Numbered from the stretch's first letter, positions 26,641-35,853 are shown. The stretch is 64,000 nucleotides of DNA from Shewanella pneumatophori (GCF_023283895.1 NZ_JAKILB010000006.1:186001-250000), one strand, 5' to 3'. Numbers and translations are program-made. Notes: generated from the letters alone by a model not told the origin.

Positions 26641-27807
26641 TTGTCTGCCACAGTTACCTCATCTAGCGCTAGCACAGCGACTCAAGCCACTCAGTCAACT
26701 CAAACAACGCAGTCAATTTGCGAGTTCAACGTGCTGCTTCCTCAAGAGCAAGCGGCATTAACCGCACTGAAGAAAAATGTCAGTCATGCTTTTGTTACTG
26801 GTGCAGGCGGCTTCTTAGGTGAGGCAATATGCAAGAGACTTGTTGCAGCAGGTATTAAGGTCACAGGCTTTGCCCGTGGAGATTATCCAGAGCTAAGCGC
26901 AATTGGCGTAAATATGATTAAGGGCGATATTGCAGACGAGCAAGCATTACTTAGGGCTATGCAAGGCTGCGACTTGGTGTTTCATGTTGCTTCAAAAGCT
27001 GGAGTGTGGGGCAGTAAGCAAAGCTACTATTCGCCTAATGTTGATGGTGCACGCTTTATTATTAGTGCTTGTAAACAAGCCAATATCGCTCATTTAGTTT
27101 ATACCAGTACCCCAAGTGTTACCTTTGCGGGCAATGATGAAGACGGCAATAACGAGTCAGCGCCGTATGCTGCCAAGTTCTTAAACTTTTATGGTGAATC
27201 TAAAGCGATAGCAGAACAAATGATGCTAGCAGCTAATGGCGATTTACTGAGTAACGGTAAGCAACTTGGCACCACAGCACTAAGGCCACATTTGATATGG
27301 GGCCCGAATGATCCTCACCTTGTGCCGCGTGTGCTAGAACGAGCAGCAAAAGGCAGATTAAAACTGGTGGGTAAGCAAGATAAGCTGGTCGACACTATTT
27401 ATGTAGGCAATGCCGCTTATGCACATATATTGGCAGCATTAAGGCTTAGTGAGAGTGACAAGGCTGCTCAAACTGTGTGTGCGGGTAAAGCATATTACCT
27501 CAGCAATGATGAGCCGATAACGATGGCGGCAATGCTCAATAAAATTCTTGCTTGTAAGAACCTGCCACCAGTGACTAAACGTGTACCTTCCAAGCTTGCC
27601 TATGCAGCGGGCTGTTTGCTTGAGTCCGTATACGGTTTGTTAGGTAAACAAGATGAGCCGATTATGACGCGTTTTGTTGCCCGCCAGCTATCGACTAGTC
27701 ACTACTTTGACATCAGCGCCGCTAAACAAGATTTGGGTTATAGCGCGTTAGTGAGTATTGATGATGGCATGCAATATTTAAAGGCAAGCCTTAACAAACC
27801 GGATTAG
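26641..27807 (+). CDS. oleD: OleD, 2-alkyl-3-oxoalkanoate reductase
   Basis: A 388-residue short-chain dehydrogenase/reductase of the 3-beta-HSD type. The NADP-binding loop is G54-AGGFLG60 and the catalytic pair is Y184-x-x-x-K188 in FYGESKAIAEQ, with an upstream serine in YTSTPSV. It reduces the OleA product to the beta-hydroxy acid used by OleC. The start is a TTG at 26641 with AAGGA ten bases upstream; the overlapping ATG at 26634 is in another frame and stops at once. The first 25 residues are a low-complexity S/T/Q/A stretch not needed for the fold. Confidence 0.92.
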   Translation: MSATVTSSSASTATQATQSTQTTQSICEFNVLLPQEQAALTALKKNVSHAFVTGAGGFLGEAICKRLVAAGIKVTGFARGDYPELSAIGVNMIKGDIADEQALLRAMQGCDLVFHVASKAGVWGSKQSYYSPNVDGARFIISACKQANIAHLVYTSTPSVTFAGNDEDGNNESAPYAAKFLNFYGESKAIAEQMMLAANGDLLSNGKQLGTTALRPHLIWGPNDPHLVPRVLERAAKGRLKLVGKQDKLVDTIYVGNAAYAHILAALRLSESDKAAQTVCAGKAYYLSNDEPITMAAMLNKILACKNLPPVTKRVPSKLAYAAGCLLESVYGLLGKQDEPIMTRFVARQLSTSHYFDISAAKQDLGYSALVSIDDGMQYLKASLNKPD

Positions 27808-27849
27808 CTGAGGTTTAGTTTCCATTGGCTTATCGACGGCTCGTGATAG

Positions 27850-27879
27850 AAAAAGACAGCAATTCATTGCTGTCTTTTT
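27850..27879. terminator. Bidirectional terminator between oleD and the dsbB-like gene
   Basis: AAAAAGACAGCAA and TTGCTGTCTTTTT are perfect 13-bp complements around TTCA. With A and T tracts on both sides it can end both converging transcripts. Confidence 0.92.
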
Positions 27880-27909
27880 CGTTTATATATGCGGTTAGAG
27901 TGGTGATAG

Positions 27910-28458
27910 TTAATTAAATAACCAATAACTCACTGGGTTGTCCGGGCATTGAAATGGCCCGCATTCTGCAAAAGTACTCACCGCATTTAGCGCTGTTACC
28001 GCCAATACAGAAAAGAGGGCGATTCGGCTTAACAAAGGCATAGACTTTAATGGTTGAAAACGTGTGGGTTGATATTGAGATGAAAACGACAACATCACCG
28101 TTGTACCAAAGACAATAATACTAAAGGTGATAAAGGCCCAGGTGTAAAAATGGTAGGCGAAGAATGCATCACCGTAGAAAGGTGTTCCTGGGATAACATG
28201 CAAAGCCACTTGTCTTAGCGCTACAGCAGCGCCAAATAAAGCGGCAAAGATCATGATGGCATAATGAACCGGTCTAGGACCAAAGATCACATTACAAATA
28301 AGTCCAAACATCACCGCGACAAATCCTACGCGTTGCAATAGGCATAGTGGGCAAGGCAGCTCTCCAGCTGCAAATTGCGCATAAAATCCAAATCCCAATA
28401 CTAAAGAGATAGCAATTGCACCGAGTGCGTTCAATTGTCTTGATAGTTGCTCAGTCAT
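27910..28458 (-). CDS. DsbB-like disulfide bond formation protein
   Basis: A 182-residue inner-membrane protein of the DsbB/VKOR-like quinone-coupled oxidase family. Five hydrophobic segments are visible. The first periplasmic loop carries the C36-PLC39 active pair in ELPCPLCLLQR, with the conserved arginine after it. The second cysteine pair, C166 and C171 in ECGPFQCPDNP, is at the extreme C-terminus after the last helix and not in the loop between helices 3 and 4 as in E. coli DsbB (C104/C130). The ATG is 8 bases after the stop of the small DUF5993 gene, whose end overlaps its AGGTGAT ribosome site. It probably re-oxidises a DsbA-like partner located elsewhere. Confidence 0.85.
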   Translation of the reverse strand: MTEQLSRQLNALGAIAISLVLGFGFYAQFAAGELPCPLCLLQRVGFVAVMFGLICNVIFGPRPVHYAIMIFAALFGAAVALRQVALHVIPGTPFYGDAFFAYHFYTWAFITFSIIVFGTTVMLSFSSQYQPTRFQPLKSMPLLSRIALFSVLAVTALNAVSTFAECGPFQCPDNPVSYWLFN

Positions 28459-28466
28459 GTTATCAC

Positions 28467-28622
28467 CTATAATAAAATAGCTAACGTATCGCTAGCATGA
28501 TGGGAAAACCAAAAAATGCTGGCTACGAGTGCGATAGCAAAGCTATAAAATGCGAGGGTTCTTTTATTTTTAAGCGCGAATATCATCGCCATTAAAAATA
28601 ATACAAAGAGTAGTGTCATCAT
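28467..28622 (-). CDS. DUF5993 small membrane protein, partner of the DsbB-like protein
   Basis: A 51-residue frame begins with ATG-ATG at 28622 and ends with TAG 8 bases before the dsbB-like gene. It has two hydrophobic stretches (residues 2-16 and 24-39) split by a basic KNKR turn, then SHHASDTLA. The layout and the H-H-A-S/T-D motif match my recall of DUF5993, a small membrane family whose genes sit beside dsbB-like genes. Overlap of its stop with the next ribosome site indicates coupling. Function is unknown; a regulatory or assembly role for the oxidase is inference. Confidence 0.8.
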   Translation of the reverse strand: MMTLLFVLFLMAMIFALKNKRTLAFYSFAIALVASIFWFSHHASDTLAILL

Positions 28623-28863
28623 AATAAAGTCCCTTAAATGTCCAACACTTGCCTATAACGCTGAGTTGATGGGTTTTGCCTAGATGCTAGTTACGTAAAG
28701 TCTAATGTAAATTAGTCTAATGTGTTAATTTTGAAAAATAATATATAAATTTCTCTCTGTAGAGCTTAATGCTGCATGCTGTTCATTAGGTTGGATTACG
28801 GTGAGTTTAGGCTTTTCGTTAAAATTTGGATTTTTAATTATCTACAATAAAAGGAATTTAGCT

Positions 28864-29310
28864 TTGTTGAATAAGGTATTACTTAACAGTGTTTTTGCAG
28901 CGGCGCTTTTATTAACGACGCCATTTTTTGCTATCGCTCAGGATAATCCGTTACAGGGAAGCTGGAAGCTCGTATCAGGTAAATATTTAGATGGTAAGGG
29001 TAAGTGGGTCGATTATGCAGATTTAAAATTGAGTGCTATTAAGGTGATTTCTGCTAATCATTTTAGCTTTACAACAGTCAAGAATATTGGCACGACGGAA
29101 CAACCTAAAAATGAGTTTTGGGCGGCGGGTACTGGTCGCTATCAGTATACTGCAACCGACTATGTTGAGTTTCCCGAGTTGAACTCTTTCGGAGTAAAGC
29201 CTGGTGTGTCATTTGCGTTTACCTATGAGCTTAAAGGGAATGAATGGCATACAAAGCGCACAGAAGATGGGACGTTGAAAGAAGTTGAGGTTTGGGTAAA
29301 GCTCGACTGA
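28864..29310 (+). CDS. Secreted lipocalin-like protein, function unknown
   Basis: The start is placed at TTG 28864, which follows AAAGGA by 8 bases and opens a clean signal peptide (LLNSVFAAALLLTTPFFAIA, cleaved before QD); a GTG at 28801 would add a non-signal N-terminus. The mature protein is about 123 residues and reads NPLQGSWKLVSGKYLDGKG, typical of small lipocalin-like/DUF4488-type secreted proteins made of beta strands. The function is unknown. It lies alone, 65 bases before the amphi-Trp gene. Confidence 0.65.
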   Translation: MLNKVLLNSVFAAALLLTTPFFAIAQDNPLQGSWKLVSGKYLDGKGKWVDYADLKLSAIKVISANHFSFTTVKNIGTTEQPKNEFWAAGTGRYQYTATDYVEFPELNSFGVKPGVSFAFTYELKGNEWHTKRTEDGTLKEVEVWVKLD

Positions 29311-29375
29311 AACTCACTAATTTTAGCGTAAATACATGACTAATAGATAGTAAAGTTAAATCGCAACAGGAGTAC

Positions 29376-29600
29376 ATGATGACAGCTAAGTCTAATAGGG
29401 ATATTGAGAAAGTTTATAGTAATGAAGAGTTTGTGGCTAAATTAAGACGCCTCGCAGACGCGATAGAGTCAGGCGATCAGTTTGAAATCCAAATAGCCGG
29501 TGAGCGCATATACGTGCCAGTGCGCGCAGCGTATAGTATTGAGCATGAACGTGGCGACTCTGAAGAAGAGATTGAGTTTCAGGTCAAGTGGTCAAATTAG
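29376..29600 (+). CDS. Amphi-Trp domain protein
   Basis: A 74-residue cytosolic protein. The pattern YSNEEFVAKLRRLADAIESG, then F-E-I-Q-I-A-G-E-R-I-Y-V-P and a final E-I-E-F-Q-V-K-W, matches the amphi-Trp family, named after its conserved tryptophan and amphipathic strand. Function unknown. The start may be the second ATG at 29379, which is better spaced from AGGAG. A strong terminator follows. Confidence 0.82.
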   Translation: MMTAKSNRDIEKVYSNEEFVAKLRRLADAIESGDQFEIQIAGERIYVPVRAAYSIEHERGDSEEEIEFQVKWSN

Positions 29601-29648
29601 TCTGTAGCTTACGAGCAATCTTGAAATAACTAATTGGTATAAAATTAC

Positions 29649-29682
29649 AAAACGCAGTGTTAAGCCAACACTGCGTTTTTTA
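29649..29682. terminator. Terminator after the amphi-Trp gene
   Basis: AAAACGCAGTGTT and AACACTGCGTTTT form a perfect 13-bp stem around a 5-base loop, followed by T; it also has an A-run on the left, so it may serve the converging LysE gene. Confidence 0.9.
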
Positions 29683-29783
29683 TTGCTAATGTTTAATAAC
29701 GATAAAACTCGGTAGTTGAGAGTATCAACAGTATTTATTAAACAGTAAGTTATGCTGGTTTTTTTGGGGGGATTCAATAATGA

Positions 29784-30521
29784 CTAAGCGTTTTTCATGA
29801 ACGCTAGTTTTGATCCTAATGCGATAAAAAACACACCCGTAATTGAATGTAACCACATTTTGAACCTAGTACTGTTGGTCACGCCTTTAACTTTTGCCAG
29901 CATAATCACCATGATTGAAAACCATAGAAAATTAAGCACAGTGTGGGTGGTAACGAGTGCATAAGCACTGATTGCACTTTCACTATTAGGCATGAATTGT
30001 GGGAAAGCAGCCAAATAAAACATTGATACTTTCGGGTTAAAAACATTGGTGATAAAGCCTTCTAAAAATGCTGCGCGCACCGATGCCATACTCACCACTG
30101 AATTAGCGATAGGGTTATTTTTGGGGCTAGCTAAAAGCTTAGACTTCGGCTCAGCCATAGCCATGGTTTGGCTAATACTAGGGCCATTATTAGGGCTATT
30201 ATGACGTGCATTGATTGGGCGCGTGTCACTTTGTTTGAAAGCGCCATAAATAGCCTTTAGCCCTATCCAGATTAAATAGGCAGCACCTACCATTTTAAAT
30301 ATAAAAAAGGCCTGAGCTGATTGAACTAGCAATATTGAAATACCAAAAATTGATAGTGTGCCATGAACATAAAATGCCGCAACAAAGCCCCAAATATTGG
30401 CAAAACCAGCTTTTTGTCCTGAAACTGGGACGGTTTTAGCGATAAGGAGCCCATTAGGCCCAGGTGAGATAACGAGCAGTGTCGCTACTGCAATAAAAGC
30501 TAAGATGTTACTTATGTCCAT
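29784..30521 (-). CDS. LysE family amino acid exporter
   Basis: A 245-residue inner-membrane protein of the LysE/RhtB family with about six helices. The N-terminus holds the family motif LLVISPGPNGLLIAKTV, where the SPGPN turn is diagnostic. The usual cytosolic loop near residues 80-135 is enlarged by a low-complexity stretch rich in N, S, P and M, which is unusual and makes the protein 30 or so residues longer than RhtB. Substrate unknown. It precedes a cupin gene on the same strand only by orientation; 68 bases separate them. Confidence 0.88.
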   Translation of the reverse strand: MDISNILAFIAVATLLVISPGPNGLLIAKTVPVSGQKAGFANIWGFVAAFYVHGTLSIFGISILLVQSAQAFFIFKMVGAAYLIWIGLKAIYGAFKQSDTRPINARHNSPNNGPSISQTMAMAEPKSKLLASPKNNPIANSVVSMASVRAAFLEGFITNVFNPKVSMFYLAAFPQFMPNSESAISAYALVTTHTVLNFLWFSIMVIMLAKVKGVTNSTRFKMWLHSITGVFFIALGSKLAFMKNA

Positions 30522-30589
30522 TGATTATCTACTTTGAAATAATGACGCTTCGAGAATGATTAGCGCTCGTTAGCACTTTTAGTTATTCA

Positions 30590-30955
30590 CTAAATCCACT
30601 TTTGCTCATCTGATGATACGGTAAGCTCGCTTTGAGTGTCACCAGTATGAGCTGTAGATGCAGGCTCAACCATTAAAAAGTGAGTGTTGTCCTGTGCTTT
30701 AGGGCAGTGCTCAACACCTTTGGGTACGACATACATTTCGCCCGGGTTAAGCACAATATTTCCAGTCCTTAATTGTAAGGTGAGCTGTCCCTTAAACACT
30801 AGAAATAACTCATCTTCATTATCATGTTTATGCCAAACAAGCTCGCCACTGCCTTTGGCTATTTTTACCAGCTGCCCATTGGACTTAGCTATTACTTTAG
30901 GAGTCCACTCTTCGGTGAACAGATTAAATTTATCAGCAATATTTATTTTCTTCAT
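30590..30955 (-). CDS. Cupin domain protein
   Basis: A 121-residue single-domain cupin. The metal site is visible as H-K-H-x-x-E-D-E-L in WHKHDNEDELFLVFKG (motif 1) and the later P-x-G...H-C pattern in VPKGVEHCPKA (motif 2), so an iron, zinc or manganese ion is likely bound. Such proteins act as small dioxygenases, isomerases or sensors; the substrate is not visible. Upstream of the LysE gene on the same strand, so the two may be transcribed together. Confidence 0.85.
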   Translation of the reverse strand: MKKINIADKFNLFTEEWTPKVIAKSNGQLVKIAKGSGELVWHKHDNEDELFLVFKGQLTLQLRTGNIVLNPGEMYVVPKGVEHCPKAQDNTHFLMVEPASTAHTGDTQSELTVSSDEQKWI

Positions 30956-31391
30956 ATAAACCTACTTAGCTATTACACGTTATTAAGAGTTTAAAATAAA
31001 CGACAAAGGAGAAAGCCCCAATTGTCTTTTCAGCGACCTCTTACGTCGCATTTTTAGTAGTAACACGAAATTGAACGGCAATGAAGGTTACCAGCAAAAG
31101 AGCTATCACGGAGGCAAGCAAGGCAATAATCCATATTGGATTAATACATAGTTTATATAAGCAATTAAACGATAAATATACTTTAAATATAGCGGGTTAT
31201 AATAATATGTGAAAGATGGATTTAGCCAATGATTTAGTAAACGGGTAAGCAAGTAGGCTCGCCAGTCTTTTACGATTTAGTTGTTTAGGCTATCAACTCT
31301 GGTTTGCTAAGTCGTTAATCTAGTTAGTATTGCGAGTGCTAAAAAACGGTAAGCGGAAATGTAACGATACAGAGCCCGCGCAAGGTATTTT
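30956..31391. other. Intergenic region, no gene supported
   Basis: About 436 bases. On the minus strand an open stretch ends at 31045 in a helix-like hydrophobic peptide (WIIALLASVIALLLVTF, then a short basic tail), but it has no start codon, so it may be a remnant of a membrane protein gene. Nothing else is clear. Confidence 0.4.
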
Positions 31392-31760
31392 TTAAATACT
31401 TTGTCTAAAGTGGGTTCGTATGTTTTCGCTGCAAGGTGCTATCGGAGCTTTTAGCGATCTGTTAAGAATACCTAGTTTTGTCTTATCAAACTCGTACGTA
31501 CTTATCTCGGTTGAAATTCTTTTCTCTTCTTCAATAATTAAGTGTCTAAGAAGGCAGTTTGTTTCTTCAGTTTTACCTTGGCTTAAACCGTGCGAAACTT
31601 CTTTCATCAAATTAAGAGTTAACGCATCGCTTATTAGCTCCGCTTTTTGAAATTGTTTTAATTCAAGCAGCTTTTCAGTGCGGTAGAAGTCATAACTAAA
31701 GCCACATATTATAAATGTAGATAATACTATCGATATTCCAATGAAGTAATCTCTATGCAT
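31392..31760 (-). CDS. Small membrane-anchored protein, unknown
   Basis: A 122-residue protein with one N-terminal membrane helix (residues 6-24, YFIGISIVLSTFIICGFSY) and a helical, charged soluble part. An AAGGA site precedes the ATG, which supports expression. Two cysteines (in NCLLRH and APCSEN) could form a disulfide if the domain is periplasmic. No family recognised. It sits 49 bases downstream of the MscS gene on the same strand and could be co-transcribed with it. Confidence 0.55.
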   Translation of the reverse strand: MHRDYFIGISIVLSTFIICGFSYDFYRTEKLLELKQFQKAELISDALTLNLMKEVSHGLSQGKTEETNCLLRHLIIEEEKRISTEISTYEFDKTKLGILNRSLKAPIAPCSENIRTHFRQSI

Positions 31761-31808
31761 AACGAGTCCTTGAAAACTAATCGTTTATTGTATAGCTGCT
31801 CGTTAATA

Positions 31809-32657
31809 TCAAACCCGCTCGTCTTTGCCAAAGGCTTCGTGGTAAGCAATCATAAAATCCTCACGGATCAATTGTTCTAAATGAATTGCCTGCTCAGTGG
31901 GGCAGAAAATCATAATATGCACAAATTGCTCACCGTTAATGCCGCTGGTAATATGTATGTGCGGCTCAGCACCGGGCAAATCCACTCCAGCGTGTTTTTC
32001 AATCACACTGTTGTAACGTTTAGCGACTTCACTAAACTCTTCGCAGTGGGCCTCAATCTTCTCATGTAATTCAGCAAACAGCGGATATAGGTTCACAAAC
32101 TCAACCACGGTGATATTGAAATCATGGTAAACATAGCGCTTCATAAAGTTGAGATTTTTAACGGCATAGCTAAAGAACATGCTATTCGGAAGAGTAGCTG
32201 TTTTGCCGGTAAAGTGATATTGGCCGTGGTGTAAGTCAATTTCTTGAATAACTGTTGCCATCAAGTTGTGTTCAATTACTTCACCACAGATTTTACCGAC
32301 TTCAATCCAGTCACCAATGACAAATGAGCGTGAGCTGGCGCGCTGAATTGAGCCAGTAAAACAAAGAATAATCTCTTTTGATGCGACAACAAAAGCAATC
32401 GCAATAGCAGTTACAGATAAAGCAAATTTACTGATTTCGGTTTGCCATAACATGAACAAAATAACGATGATAAGGATGAAAGTGCCGTTTTTAGTGCGCG
32501 ACATCCATTTACGTTGCACTTCGGTCAGAAAGGCAACATCGCCTCGAATGCGAGAGATCACTAAACGCTTAATCATTGAAATGAGAATAATGATTAACAC
32601 CGTAAGCAATAGCTTATGGGTTAATAAAAAATCGATGGCAATGGCTAGTTGTTCCAC
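31809..32657 (-). CDS. MscS family mechanosensitive channel
   Basis: A 282-residue small-conductance mechanosensitive channel homologue. After three N-terminal helices, the pore helix region ALSVTAIAIAFVVASKEIIL is followed by the conserved beta domain FVIGDWIEVGKICGEV and the ATLPNSMFFSYAVKNLNF segment found in YbdG/YnaI-type MscS proteins. The start is GTG at 32657 with AGGGGA just upstream. Such channels open under membrane tension during hypo-osmotic shock. The nearby BCCT osmolyte carrier is 14 kb away, so no operon link. Confidence 0.88.
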   Translation of the reverse strand: MEQLAIAIDFLLTHKLLLTVLIIILISMIKRLVISRIRGDVAFLTEVQRKWMSRTKNGTFILIIVILFMLWQTEISKFALSVTAIAIAFVVASKEIILCFTGSIQRASSRSFVIGDWIEVGKICGEVIEHNLMATVIQEIDLHHGQYHFTGKTATLPNSMFFSYAVKNLNFMKRYVYHDFNITVVEFVNLYPLFAELHEKIEAHCEEFSEVAKRYNSVIEKHAGVDLPGAEPHIHITSGINGEQFVHIMIFCPTEQAIHLEQLIREDFMIAYHEAFGKDERV

Positions 32658-33033
32658 AAAATCCCCTGCTAACTCTTATTATTGTTGATGTCAGTTAGGT
32701 GCATAAACACTAGGTTTCATGCAATAACAACGATATAGCTCACTCTAAAGTTATCACTATAAAAAAACAAGTTACGCCTTTTAATCGCATAGTTATTAAT
32801 CAAAACTCTCAATGTGTAGACAAAAGCCTGGTGAGTTGTGTGAATAAATTGTTATTTTTGTGAATTTATTTGCGTAGCAAAACCATGTGTTAACCATTGA
32901 TTTTAAATGGATTAATATTTTTGAAATCCGAGTGAAATACTCAAGCCATATTGTTGAAGTCTTTTTGTCATATCCAAGTATTAGGTTCATCTGCCAATTA
33001 ATACATACTTTTAATCCGTCTTCGGAGATGACA
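32658..33033. other. Divergent promoter region of MscS and the surface lipoprotein
   Basis: About 376 AT-rich bases between divergent genes. No operator of a known regulator was recognised; a TTGTCAT at about 32966 is a single half-site only. Confidence 0.4.
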
Positions 33034-35853
33034 ATGGACTTGAAACACATTTTTAAACTTGGCGCACTATCAACTGCAATGGCATTAGCGGGTTGCGGCG
33101 GTGACATCAACATTAATACCGGCGCTGAAGAAGTGGTGACGGAAACACCTACTACGACACCTTCGCAAAGTGAGCAAGCTGCGGCATACAGTGGTTTTGC
33201 TGAGCGCAACACTAGCTTGTCGGTAGATGGTAAAGAAGTATGGACGCTTAAAGGCACATTGGCGCCTTCAAGTGCGGCATCAACAGTTGGTAGTGGTGAC
33301 ACTGGTGGCCAAGATGCTGAAACTATCGTGCTAGGTAATGATGTTGTTTGGGAGTTAGACGGCGCAGTGATTGTTGGTGGCGATAAAGAAAGCAGCGTAA
33401 TACTTGAAGTACGTGCTGGCACTAAAATTATTGGCGGTAGCGATTCATACCTAGTGGTTAGTCGCGACTCTAAAATTCACGCACAAGGCTCTGCAACGCA
33501 GCCTATTGTGTTTACCTCAAAAGAAAGTGCAATCGGCCAGCCCGGCGAAGCGGGACAATGGGGTGGTTTAGTGCTACTCGGTAATGCACCAGTTAATACT
33601 TGTCCAGACTTAACAGCGTGTGATGCGGCATTTGAAGTTGGCAGTCACAACTACGGCGGCGACAACACTGAAGATAGCTCTGGCACATTAAAGTATGTTC
33701 GGGTTGAGTTTGGTGGTTTTAAAATTAACGATACTCAAGAAATGAACGGGATCTCGTTTGCCGCAGTAGGTAGCCAAACAGTTGTAGACCATATTCAAGT
33801 TCACCTTAATAACGATGACGGTGTTGAGTTTTGGGGCGGTAATGTTTCAATTTCTAACGTGGTATTGACTGAGAACTTTGATGACTCATTAGATTGGACT
33901 AACGGTTGGCAAGGGAGCGCACAGCACGTTTATATTCGCCAAGCTGACAACGGTTCTAACCGCGGTATTGAAGCTGATAGTAATAGCGATGCATCGGCAA
34001 TGCCACAGTCTCTGCCGGCTATTGCTAACGTCACTATTGAAGTGGCTAACGGTGAAAACAGCGGCGGTGATGATGCTGAAGGTATTTTATTCCGTAAGGG
34101 GACAGGTGCTCATGCTTATAACGTTCTGGTTAAAGGCGATGTTAACTCTGGTGAGTGTTTAGAAATCAATGATGATAACACGGTAGTCAGCACTCAAGAT
34201 GGTGCACTCACAATGCAGAACAGCTTAGTGGATTGTGTTGAGCCGTTTAAAGACGCCAAAGTCGATGCTGAAGAAGGGCGCTCATTGGCACTTGATGTTG
34301 AAGCGTGGTTCTTAGGTCAAGAGGGCAACTTAGCCGGGGCATCAGATCTAAATGGTTATATGCCGAATACGGCATCGGTTGCGCTAACAGGTGGCGCAGC
34401 AGACTTAAGCAATGTGGATCAGCGCTTAGCTGATGCGCCATATATAGGTGCATTTGACGGCAGCAACGATTGGACTGAGGGCTGGACCACGGCGATCCAT
34501 GATGATGCTACGCCTGCACCTGTGGCGCTACCGGTATTAACCTCATGCCCAGTAGGTACAAGTGCACAGAGCGTTGTTGCTGGCATTTATAAAGATGACA
34601 GCATCAATCTAGTTTGTACTTTAGAAGGCAATGTGACTAGCAATACCACACTACTTGCTGGCGAAAACGTAATGTACAAAATTGATGGCGGCGCAGTCGT
34701 TGTTGGTGGTGATAACACTGACTCTGCAACTTTAGCGATTCAAGCAGGCACTAAGTTATTTGCCACCGACAACAGCTATATCGCAGTGAGCCGTGGCTCA
34801 AAGATTATGGCGAAAGGTAGCGCTGAGCACCCAATTGAAATGACTTCAGAGCAAGATGTGATTATGGGCGCTGAAGGATCTCGCGGCCAGTGGGGGGGCT
34901 TAGTATTACTGGGTAACGGTTTAACTAACAAGTGTGATGATCCAAATAGCTGTGATGTTGCATTTGAAGTGGGTGACTTTCCATACGGTGGTAACGATAA
35001 CGCTGATAACAGCGGTCAAATCAGCTATGTAGTGGTCAAGTACGCCGGCTTTAAGGTGAACGATACCCAAGAAATGAACGGTATTTCGTTTGCAGCGGTC
35101 GGTAGCGGTACCCAAGTTGACCATATTCAAGTACACGCTAATGGCGATGATGGCGTTGAGTTCTGGGGCGGTGCAGTCAACATGAAGTATGTGTATCTGA
35201 CTGAAAACTTCGATGACTCACTCGATTGGACTAACGGTTGGCAAGGTAAGGCGCAGTTTGTCTACATCACTCATGAAGATGGAAGTGCTAACCGCGGTAT
35301 TGAAGGTGATAGCCATAAAGGTACAGGTGATACTCCGGTGTCTAAGCCTGTGCTGTCGAACGTGACTATTTTACCTGGTGTAGATATTGAAAACGCCAGT
35401 GGCGATAAAGGCGAGGGGATTTTACTTCGCGTGGCAACCGCTGCTTCACTTAATAACGTACTGGTACAAGGTCGTAAAGGTTCTACATCATCAACTGAAA
35501 CCGGTGAGTGTTTAGAGCTTGATGGTACTTATGCAGACCTTGTTGATAACGTAACCAATAACGAACTGACCATCTCCCACTCTGTGATTGATTGTAACGA
35601 GCCATTCAAATATAGCTCTGACAACGCAGCCACAGCAGATGCAGTAAATGTAGAAACTTGGTTCTTAGGTCAAGCGGGTAATAGCACTGCAGCAGTCAGC
35701 ATTACTGACGGCATGCCAGCAGCAACTGATACCACGCTGTTAGGTCAAGGTATTGATATGAGCAGCGATAGCTTCTTTGAATCGACTGATTATATCGGTG
35801 CATTTGATGGAACTAACGATTGGCGTCAAGGCTGGGTACATACTCCAAACTAA
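33034..35853 (+). CDS. Internally duplicated beta-helix-like surface lipoprotein
   Basis: A 939-residue lipoprotein. ATG 33034 has CGGAG seven bases upstream and opens a signal with lipobox MALAGCGGD; longer frames start in non-signal sequence. The mature protein is two copies of one domain about 444 residues apart: GQWGGLVLLGN occurs near residues 174 and 617, NDTQEMNGISFAAVGS near 232 and 675, ENFDDSLDWTNGWQG near 280 and 724, and YIGAFDG.NDW near 470 and 920. The many G, N, D and short strands suggest a right-handed beta-helix. It lies 137 bases before a TonB-dependent receptor gene and probably is the surface partner that captures its ligand. Ligand unknown. Confidence 0.82.
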   Translation: MDLKHIFKLGALSTAMALAGCGGDININTGAEEVVTETPTTTPSQSEQAAAYSGFAERNTSLSVDGKEVWTLKGTLAPSSAASTVGSGDTGGQDAETIVLGNDVVWELDGAVIVGGDKESSVILEVRAGTKIIGGSDSYLVVSRDSKIHAQGSATQPIVFTSKESAIGQPGEAGQWGGLVLLGNAPVNTCPDLTACDAAFEVGSHNYGGDNTEDSSGTLKYVRVEFGGFKINDTQEMNGISFAAVGSQTVVDHIQVHLNNDDGVEFWGGNVSISNVVLTENFDDSLDWTNGWQGSAQHVYIRQADNGSNRGIEADSNSDASAMPQSLPAIANVTIEVANGENSGGDDAEGILFRKGTGAHAYNVLVKGDVNSGECLEINDDNTVVSTQDGALTMQNSLVDCVEPFKDAKVDAEEGRSLALDVEAWFLGQEGNLAGASDLNGYMPNTASVALTGGAADLSNVDQRLADAPYIGAFDGSNDWTEGWTTAIHDDATPAPVALPVLTSCPVGTSAQSVVAGIYKDDSINLVCTLEGNVTSNTTLLAGENVMYKIDGGAVVVGGDNTDSATLAIQAGTKLFATDNSYIAVSRGSKIMAKGSAEHPIEMTSEQDVIMGAEGSRGQWGGLVLLGNGLTNKCDDPNSCDVAFEVGDFPYGGNDNADNSGQISYVVVKYAGFKVNDTQEMNGISFAAVGSGTQVDHIQVHANGDDGVEFWGGAVNMKYVYLTENFDDSLDWTNGWQGKAQFVYITHEDGSANRGIEGDSHKGTGDTPVSKPVLSNVTILPGVDIENASGDKGEGILLRVATAASLNNVLVQGRKGSTSSTETGECLELDGTYADLVDNVTNNELTISHSVIDCNEPFKYSSDNAATADAVNVETWFLGQAGNSTAAVSITDGMPAATDTTLLGQGIDMSSDSFFESTDYIGAFDGTNDWRQGWVHTPN

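Noticed and set aside
30956..31391. A hydrophobic minus-strand frame (end near 31045) as a small membrane gene
   Set aside because: The open stretch has no ATG, GTG or TTG start and ends after one helix.
32930..33033. A Pho box upstream of the duplicated lipoprotein
   Set aside because: Only one TTGTCAT half is present; the position 11 bases before reads TTGAAGT, too weak a match.
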